Assembly: GCA_016191015.1 (NCBI GenBank)
Contig: JACPPM010000035.1
Location: 1-43,987 of the forward strand
DNA: 43,987 bases
From: Acidobacteriota bacterium
Lineage (GTDB): Bacteria; Acidobacteriota; CAIWXX01
Direction of reading: 5' to 3'
The notes beneath the pieces are model-generated. The model was not told the origin of the DNA. It saw nothing but the letters and a program-made list of their open reading frames with translations, and made no database searches. The translations under genes and the position numbers were made by a program. Below are positions 39,629-43,987 of this stretch, one piece after another; position 1 is the stretch's first letter; the number at the start of each line of letters is the position of its first letter.

Positions 39629-41211
39629 GATGCACCCCGCGAGACACCCAATGCATGAGTCCCGCCGCCGACCTTGCGACCTGGGAAATCGGACTTCGGA
39701 CCTCGGCCGACAGAATGCGCGATGCGCACCGCTTCAAGGACAGCTCGTGCCTTGTGGCGCGTCTCGTTGAGCTCCCTCATCGGTTGCGAATCGGCCACGA
39801 TCCCCGCTCCGGCGAGGATCGTGGCGAGCTGCCCGCATCCGTCCTGCCTGATCTCGGTGCACCGGATGGCGATCGCGGAATCCAGGTTGCCGCGGAAATC
39901 GTGGTACACCACGGCGCCGCCGTAGAGACCGCGCGGCGAGGCTTCGATGTCTGACACGAGCTGCATGGCGCGGATCTTCGGAGCGCCCGTCACCGTGCCC
40001 GCCGGGAAGCATGCAGCAAAGGCGTCCCATGGCGACAGGCCCCGCTTCAGTCGGCCGCGGACCGACGACACAAGGTGCATGACGTGGCTGTAGCGCTCGA
40101 TTTGCATGAACGACCCGACGCGGACGCTGCCCGCGCGCGCCACGCGCCCGACATCATTGCGGCTCAGATCGACGAGCATCACGTGTTCCGCGCGCTCCTT
40201 GACGCTCTTCAGCAATGCCTCTTCGCGCCTGAGATCCTGTGCTTCGGTCGCGCCGCGGGGGCGCGTGCCCGCGATCGGTCGTGTCTCGAGCCAACCATTC
40301 TCGACGCGCACGAGCATCTCCGGGCTGGCCCCCAATGCCGTCGCGCCATCCATCCGCACGAAGAACATGTACGGGCTCGGATTAATCATCCTGAGCGCAC
40401 GATAGACGTCGAAGGGGTCGGCTCTGAGTTGGACCCGAACGCCATTCGCGAGAACGGCCTGGAAGATGTCACCCTGTCGGATGTGCCGCTTCAGCCGGAG
40501 CACCCCATCGAGAAAGATGTCGTCGCCGCTCACGGACGAGACCGAGCGCGGTCGCAGACGGTGTGGCCGCGCAATCGGCGCCGATACCGCCCGAGGGTGG
40601 CTCAGTCTGGCCTCCATCGCATCCAGAGAATCGCGGGCGCTGTCATAAGCTTTCCGGGAGGATGCGCGGCCGTCCGCGATCAGATTGGCGATGAGCAGCA
40701 TGCGGTGCTTCAGCCGGTCAAATGCGATGATGTCTCGAAAGAGCATGAACATGGCTTCGTCGCAGTCTCGGGGGCAGAGCCCGGTGCTCGGTTCGAGATG
40801 CCGCATCATCTCGTACCCCACGTACCCGACCGCGCCCCCACAGAAGCGCGGAAGTCCCGGCTCGTCGAGCGCTCGGAAGCGCGTCATCGCATCGCCGATC
40901 GCGGCAAACGGATTGCTGCCGCACCCGCCACCGTCCGTTCGGATCTCCTCGCCCGAGGGCAGCTTGCGCAGAAGCCTCCCGGCCACGACTGTCCATGTCT
41001 CGAATGGACGGGCGCCCAGGAAAGAGTACCGTGCCATGCGGTCTCCCCCTTCGACGCTCTCAAGCAAGAAGGCGGGCTCATCAGGTCCGGCTACGTCCAA
41101 GAATGCCGACACGGCCGTGTGGAGATCCCCAGGGACTTCGCGCACAAGCGGGACCACGTTGGCGCCATCCCGGACCGCCTCGAGCACCTGCCGATATGTT
41201 TTTTCCGCCAT
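39625..41211 (-). CDS. trpE: Anthranilate synthase component I
   Basis: The 528-residue product has an N-terminal part with the Trp feedback motif FLLESVEGGDR and the chorismate-binding domain (IFQAVLANGVRVQL, MINPSPYMFFVRM, RPIAGTRPRGAT, DLSRNDVGRVA, FPAGTVTGAPKIRAMQLV, AGAGIVADSQPMRELNET). It makes anthranilate from chorismate with TrpG. The last ~25 residues (from GRGPKSDFPGRK) are encoded partly by a heptamer repeat and lie beyond the family fold. The ATG has GGAGA six bases upstream and follows directly on the attenuator U-tract. Control is thus likely double: transcription attenuation plus feedback at the LLES site. Confidence 0.93.
   Translation of the reverse strand: MAEKTYRQVLEAVRDGANVVPLVREVPGDLHTAVSAFLDVAGPDEPAFLLESVEGGDRMARYSFLGARPFETWTVVAGRLLRKLPSGEEIRTDGGGCGSNPFAAIGDAMTRFRALDEPGLPRFCGGAVGYVGYEMMRHLEPSTGLCPRDCDEAMFMLFRDIIAFDRLKHRMLLIANLIADGRASSRKAYDSARDSLDAMEARLSHPRAVSAPIARPHRLRPRSVSSVSGDDIFLDGVLRLKRHIRQGDIFQAVLANGVRVQLRADPFDVYRALRMINPSPYMFFVRMDGATALGASPEMLVRVENGWLETRPIAGTRPRGATEAQDLRREEALLKSVKERAEHVMLVDLSRNDVGRVARAGSVRVGSFMQIERYSHVMHLVSSVRGRLKRGLSPWDAFAACFPAGTVTGAPKIRAMQLVSDIEASPRGLYGGAVVYHDFRGNLDSAIAIRCTEIRQDGCGQLATILAGAGIVADSQPMRELNETRHKARAVLEAVRIAHSVGRGPKSDFPGRKVGGGTHALGVSRGAS
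39689..39709. repeat. Heptamer tandem repeat inside the 3' end of trpE
   Basis: On the + strand the words are TCGGACT, TCGGACC and TCGGCCG. It lies in frame in the non-conserved C-terminal tail of TrpE. Confidence 0.7.
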
Positions 41212-41228
41212 TTGATTCTCCGCGGGAC

Positions 41229-41259
41229 AAAAAAAAACCCACTTCTTTCGAAGTGGGTT
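41229..41259 (-). terminator. Attenuator terminator before trpE
   Basis: On the - strand AACCCACTTC, loop GAAA and GAAGTGGGTT form a perfect 10-bp stem (41259-41250 with 41245-41236). A run of T down to 41229 follows, nine T in all. It is a textbook intrinsic terminator placed 18 bases before the trpE start, where it can only act conditionally. Confidence 0.93.
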
Positions 41260-41304
41260 GCTTGCTGCTCTCGCCTATCGTCGCGTCAGCTCACAGCCCA
41301 CCTC
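41229..41304 (-). promoter_or_regulatory. Transcription attenuator: antiterminator segment and terminator
   Basis: The segment GAGGTGGG (41304-41297 on the - strand), lying over the last leader codons, can pair with CCCACTTC of the terminator's 5' arm: eight pairs, one of them G-U. A ribosome stalled on the aromatic codons just upstream would leave GAGGTGGG free and so prevent the terminator. A ribosome reaching the stop codon (41288-41286) would cover it and allow termination. I see only a weak candidate for a pause hairpin (CAGC with GCTG). Confidence 0.8.
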
Positions 41305-41462
41305 GTGCTGGAATACCAACGCCACGCATAGTTGTAGCCGAACACGAAAAACACGTTGGCGTCCAGAGAAATCACTGTCGAAGCCGCAGCCCATCCGCTC
41401 CGATTGCGGAAGCCGCTATCGATTTGCATCGGGCTCGCTGCAGCGGTCATCGGGGTACTCAT
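41286..41462 (-). CDS. Aromatic leader peptide of the trp/aro/phe/tyr operon
   Basis: The frame ends in FFVFGYNYAWRWYSSTRW plus AVS: within its last 21 residues are three Phe, three Tyr and three Trp. It stops 26 bases before the attenuator stem and overlaps the antiterminator segment. Three starts are possible: ATG 41462 (58 residues), ATG 41450 (54 residues, GAG 7 bases upstream) and ATG 41429. With the promoter at 41473-41501 the first would be almost leaderless, so 41450 may be the real one. It resembles trpL/pheL leaders in role but is longer and carries all three aromatic residues. No function as a protein is expected. Confidence 0.8.
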   Translation of the reverse strand: MSTPMTAAASPMQIDSGFRNRSGWAAASTVISLDANVFFVFGYNYAWRWYSSTRWAVS

Positions 41463-41472
41463 TGGTCCACAG

Positions 41473-41501
41473 ACCTTACACGAGCGGTCCCGCCCTGTCA
41501 A
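41473..41501 (-). promoter_or_regulatory. Promoter of the aromatic supra-operon
   Basis: On the - strand TTGACA (41501-41496) is followed after 17 bases by TAAGGT (41478-41473). The -35 is perfect; the -10 keeps T, A and the last T. Transcription would start near 41466, just before the leader peptide. I see no clear operator palindrome. Confidence 0.6.
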
Positions 41502-41808
41502 TACCACCGGCGGCGAGGTGTGATGGGCAGCACGTTGCAACCCCCCCCGGCAGCGGTGGAGCAGCCCGGGCCTGGGGCGCACGAAACCAATCGGATCTCG
41601 GATGCATCGTCGGCGTCAACCGGGGACCAAATGACCCACATATCCGAGGAAGGATGACTCAGTGGTGTGTAGTATCTATACGCCCCAATCCATCCTAATT
41701 AAACCTTTCGCGCCGGACATTCGTCTAACCCCTTGATTGTTGGAAGTGCTGTGATATGTGAGTGTGGCATGAAGCTTGCTTAAGAAATCAACTCGAAAGG
41801 AGTGTACG
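41502..41808. other. Intergenic region between divergent transcription units
   Basis: Apart from the promoter and leader on the - strand, this stretch has an AT-rich part around 41660-41710 and a weak + strand promoter-like pair (TTGATT near 41734 and TATGTG 16 bases on) that could serve the gene at 41809. I see no gene or repeat here. Confidence 0.4.
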
Positions 41809-42294
41809 ATGGCGAAGGTCAGAATCGTGAAATGCCAATTGGTGAAAAACGGGGGGGCACCTTCCGTGATGGATCTCCGCTACGTACCCTTGAGCGAGTT
41901 CACCCTCTGGGAATATTTCATGCAGCACAAGTACGGGTGGAAGGTGCTTGTACTACAGACGTCGTATTGGATGGACCAGGAGCAGGTGCGGTGGGAGATG
42001 GGTGAGGTCGCGGCGGAGAGGTTGGAGCGCGTCGATCGAGTCGTCGTGGAGTGGCTTGCTGACGACAACCTGATCATCCCGCAAGAGCGGTTCTTTCCGG
42101 AGGATAGGTACGACTATCGGAAGGAACAGTTCCTCAAACATTATCCGACCCACAAGACCGTCAATGAGATGGCGATGATCGCCAGGCGGGTCGAAGAGAC
42201 TGTCGGCTATTTCATCAAGTCGCGCGCCGCCGAGAACCCCAACGACCACTCGAACGGTGATAGTAAGTCGAACAAGCTTCGCGCATCGGCTTGA
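41809..42294 (+). CDS. Protein of unknown function, 161 residues
   Basis: I do not recognise a family. The product starts MAKVRIVKCQLVKNGGAPSV, has a Trp- and Tyr-rich middle (FTLWEYFMQHKYGWKVLVL and TSYWMDQEQVRWEMGEVA), then a long helical-looking, charged segment (AAERLERVDRVVVEWLADDN). It ends in a polar, probably disordered tail (ENPNDHSNGDSKSNK). There is no signal peptide or membrane segment, so it is probably cytoplasmic. The start at 41809 is fixed by AAAGGAG about 7 bases upstream; the in-frame ATG at 41776 lacks this. It is divergent from the aromatic operon and convergent with the candidate RNA at 42550-42849. Confidence 0.6.
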   Translation: MAKVRIVKCQLVKNGGAPSVMDLRYVPLSEFTLWEYFMQHKYGWKVLVLQTSYWMDQEQVRWEMGEVAAERLERVDRVVVEWLADDNLIIPQERFFPEDRYDYRKEQFLKHYPTHKTVNEMAMIARRVEETVGYFIKSRAAENPNDHSNGDSKSNKLRASA

Positions 42295-42549
42295 GGTGCA
42301 ATCGTCGCCCGCGGGAAGGGGTACCGGTCTTCGGCAGCCGTTCGGAACCGTGCGCGGTGGATCCCGGGATTTCGCTGCGGCCTTGACGCGGCGGCGTTCC
42401 GTACAGACTTGACCACCATCGCTCACAGGCACTCACGGCGAAGCCTCACCCGACGAACGCTACGGGGCCACACAGAGAAAGGTCTCAATTGACCTGGTGA
42501 CTTCTGGCGCCACCGCGGAGCTCTCGAGCGCCGGCTTTGATGCCCGGTG
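42295..42549. other. Gene-free stretch downstream of the 161-residue protein
   Basis: No convincing open frame, RNA or repeat is visible. It contains GC-rich sequence only and separates the + strand gene from the - strand RNA candidate. Confidence 0.4.
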
Positions 42550-42595
42550 AAACGAAAACCGCCAGAGACTCCGCGTGTGCCGGTGCCTCTGGCGG
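42550..42595 (-). terminator. Intrinsic terminator of the candidate RNA
   Basis: On the - strand CCGCCAGAG (42595-42587) pairs perfectly with CTCTGGCGG (42567-42559). The 19-nt loop contains an inner CCG/CGG stem. TTTTCGTTTC follows (42558 down). Confidence 0.75.
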
Positions 42596-42849
42596 ATTGG
42601 CTCGACGCCACCTCAGATGGCTGACGTGCCCGGTGACCTGTGGCCGCCGGCTGTGCTCAGTTTTTACTGAGTCCCCGATCGGACCACTTATCGTCGCGGC
42701 CGGGCCTAGCTCATCAGTCCGATTAATGTCGGACTCTTGTTTGTCGATCGCGTTCGGCCCGCGCCCTCCATCGCTCGGGAGGGCGCCGCTTCGAGATCTT
42801 CAATCGTGTCGATGTTAGCTGCCTAGCTCCTCTCCTTTGCTGGATCTCT
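42550..42849 (-). ncRNA. Candidate structured small RNA, about 300 nt
   Basis: A near-consensus promoter (42856-42884) and an intrinsic terminator (42550-42595) bracket ~300 nt with no credible coding frame. Three compact stems lie inside: GCGCCCTCC with GGAGGGCGC (42761-42769, 42778-42786), AGTCCGA with TCGGACT (42716-42722, 42729-42735) and CTCAGT with ACTGAG (42656-42661, 42666-42671). I could not match it to tmRNA, RNase P, SRP RNA or a riboswitch by eye: the conserved RNase P and SRP core words are absent. Short frames of 10-26 codons exist but without well-placed ribosome binding sites. It could be a 6S-like or a new regulatory RNA. Confidence 0.5.
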
Positions 42850-42855
42850 GTACAT

Positions 42856-42884
42856 AATATAGGCAGCGCTCCGGCCCTTGTCAA
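42856..42884 (-). promoter_or_regulatory. Strong sigma70-type promoter of the candidate RNA
   Basis: On the - strand TTGACA (42884-42879), 17-base spacer, TATATT (42861-42856): eleven of twelve consensus positions. It is the best promoter match in the window and no protein gene lies in its path for more than 500 bases. Confidence 0.75.
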
Positions 42885-42916
42885 GGCCATGGGGAAGACA
42901 TAAACTGCCTTTTATT

Positions 42917-43687
42917 GTGGGACGCTTGACTGGCAGGATGTGTGTGGTCACCGGCGCCGGGCGTGACCTGGGACAGGCGATCGCCGGGGCAGTCGCATCG
43001 GAAGGCGCTGAAGTGGTGCTGCACTACAATCGTAGTAAAGGTGGAGCCGCGAAGCTCAGCCGGCGAATCCATCGCGGCGGCGGCAAGGCACATCTCCTGA
43101 GCGCCGACCTCAGATCCGAATCCTCCTGCCGTTGGCTCATTCGTACCTCCGCGAGACTTCTCGGCCGCATCGACATTCTGATCAACAGCGCCGGGCTCTT
43201 CGAGCGTACTGACGTCTCCTCGCTGACCGAGCGGCAATTCGACCGCCTCCTCGCACTCAATCTGAAGGCGCCTGTCTTCTGCGCGATCGAGGCCGCGAAG
43301 GTGATGACGCGGCGAGGGGGCGTCGGCGGCCGCTGTGTCGGCGCCCGCAGTGGCGGCGGCCGCATCGTGAACATCTCCTCGCTCGGGGCCTTCCAGGCAT
43401 GGCCTGCCTACCTCGCCTACTGTGCTTCGAAGGCGGCGCTGGTGTCGGCCACGCGGTCATTGGCTCGCGCGACGGCCCCCATCGTGATGGTGAACTCCGT
43501 GGCGCCCGGACTGATCGATCTGCCGGAGGGCATGAGCGAATCCGAGCGCGACCGGCTTGTGTCGGCGATTCCCGCAGGACGGATCGGGACATACGACGAT
43601 GTGATCGACGCGGTCCTCTATTTCTGTACTGCGGAGTACGTCACCGGTCAGGTGCTTCTCGTCGATGGTGGCGCGTCGCTCCGATGA
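42917..43687 (+). CDS. SDR-family oxidoreductase (FabG- or pteridine reductase-like)
   Basis: The ~256-residue product is a classical short-chain dehydrogenase: cofactor motif VTGAGRDLGQAIAGAVA (with D in place of the usual middle Gly), DILINSAGLFERTD, catalytic Ser in IVNISSLGAFQAW, YLAYCASKAAL (YxxxK), and a C-terminal YVTGQVLLVDGG. The substrate could be a 3-oxoacyl-ACP, a pterin or another carbonyl compound. A Gly/Arg-rich insertion (TRRGGVGGRCVGARSGGG) precedes the catalytic Ser strand. The GTG at 42917 gives the normal SDR N-terminus (GRLTGRMCVVTG); ATG 42938 is the alternative and TTG 42878 is unlikely since it falls in the promoter on the other strand. No ribosome binding site is clear. 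Confidence 0.8.
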   Translation: MGRLTGRMCVVTGAGRDLGQAIAGAVASEGAEVVLHYNRSKGGAAKLSRRIHRGGGKAHLLSADLRSESSCRWLIRTSARLLGRIDILINSAGLFERTDVSSLTERQFDRLLALNLKAPVFCAIEAAKVMTRRGGVGGRCVGARSGGGRIVNISSLGAFQAWPAYLAYCASKAALVSATRSLARATAPIVMVNSVAPGLIDLPEGMSESERDRLVSAIPAGRIGTYDDVIDAVLYFCTAEYVTGQVLLVDGGASLR

Positions 43688-43732
43688 TCGCCCGGCATCC
43701 TTGGCGGCACCGAATGCGCCGGAGTCGCAACC

Positions 43733-43890
43733 GAACTGGCTGCGTTGTGGCAAGGTGGAGGACCGGAAGGGGAAACCACAGATCGCGCAGATTACACAGA
43801 TTCCCCGGAGCAACGATCTCGCGGCCATCAATACACCGAGGTTGAATCTGCGAAATCGGCGGTTGTTCGACAACGGCCTCGTTTGATCTG
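43733..43890 (-). repeat. Dispersed repeat R2, copy 4, diverged
   Basis: The stretch holds GCGCAGATTACACAGATT and, further on, inverted GAATCTGCGAAATCGGCGG around a shorter middle. Its flank TTGTGGCAAGGTGGAGG resembles the CTGCGGCAAAGTCGAGG flank of the copy at 18977. Confidence 0.65.
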
Positions 43891-43914
43891 GCAACAGGTT
43901 GGTAAGGAATGCGC

Positions 43915-43987
43915 CCTAACGCGGCCGAGCCGCAACCAAACAGGCAAGACCCAGGCACGCTGCAAGACCCTTCCGAGCACCTCTCAG
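43915..43987 (-). repeat. Dispersed repeat R1, copy 3 (inverted, cut by the window end)
   Basis: The reverse complement of this end (beginning CTGAGAGGTGCTCGGAAGGG) matches 41-114 almost exactly. The region 43688-43987 contains only repeats. Confidence 0.85.

Noticed and set aside
40075-41331. 418-codon open frame on the + strand
   Set aside because: It lies antisense to trpE and its attenuator and shows no family features; high GC makes long antisense frames common here.
42680-42740. Hammerhead ribozyme-like CTGATGAG on the - strand
   Set aside because: The matching GAAA element and a proper helix II are missing, so the core motif is likely chance.
1-43987. CRISPR array, transposase or integrase
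   Set aside because: No regularly spaced identical repeats with unique spacers and no transposase or integrase motifs were seen; the repeats found are short palindromic or tandem elements.
1-43987. tRNA or rRNA genes
   Set aside because: I found no convincing T-loop/anticodon arrangement or rRNA core sequences in the gaps by eye; a covariance-model scan would be decisive.

Overview
The window looks like a contig from a GC-rich, Gram-negative, free-living bacterium, probably Acidobacteriota or a neighbouring phylum. The reasons are exported proteins built from carboxypeptidase-regulatory-like domains, an ECF-type sigma factor of the kind common in Acidobacteria and Planctomycetes, outer-membrane beta-barrel proteins, a fused ATPase/Ser-Thr kinase, and very many short dispersed intergenic repeats. 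The phylum is an inference. No rRNA, tRNA, CRISPR array, transposase or phage gene was seen. Both window ends lie in copies of one ~114-bp repeat, so the window is probably a whole contig broken at repeats.

Left part (271-7661, + strand): two radical SAM/SPASM genes, a GmhA-type sedoheptulose-7-phosphate isomerase, a deoxyhypusine-synthase-like protein, and a 771-residue protein combining a degenerate isochorismatase-like domain, an APH-type kinase domain and a dual-specificity-type phosphatase domain. The first radical SAM gene also encodes DUF4214 and a Wzt-type glycan-binding domain, but it is split by a hairpin made of heptanucleotide repeats. I infer a sugar or glycoconjugate modification cluster. 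A fatty-acyl-reductase-like SDR gene follows (7942-9879).

Middle part (10020-21012): mostly exported proteins of unknown role (a small Gly-rich protein, a probable beta-barrel, three proteins of carboxypeptidase-regulatory-like domains of which two are tandem paralogs, and a repeat-rich beta-propeller-like protein) plus an ECF sigma factor. The gaps are filled with several families of dispersed repeats.

21292-27014 (+): a tight three-gene operon encoding an outer-membrane barrel, an inner-membrane TPR/Ig-like protein with a cytoplasmic STAND-type ATPase, and a cytoplasmic protein with a second ATPase of the same type, a winged helix and a Ser/Thr kinase. It spans the whole envelope and may be an uncharacterised signalling or transport apparatus.

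Right part (27138-41462, - strand): a 14-gene aromatic amino acid supra-operon, trpE-G-D-C-F-B-A, DAHP synthase, aroB-aroA-aroC-pheA-tyrA-aminotransferase. Nearly all junctions are 4-nt overlaps. It starts with a TTGACA promoter, a leader peptide whose end is packed with Phe, Tyr and Trp codons, a matching antiterminator segment and a perfect intrinsic terminator before trpE. This reads as a transcription attenuator that could sense all three aromatic amino acids. A 440-bp block of nested palindromic repeats separates trpD from trpC.

Right end: an unrecognised 161-residue protein, then a gene-free stretch holding a candidate ~300-nt structured RNA with its own consensus promoter and intrinsic terminator (- strand), then an SDR oxidoreductase and more repeats.
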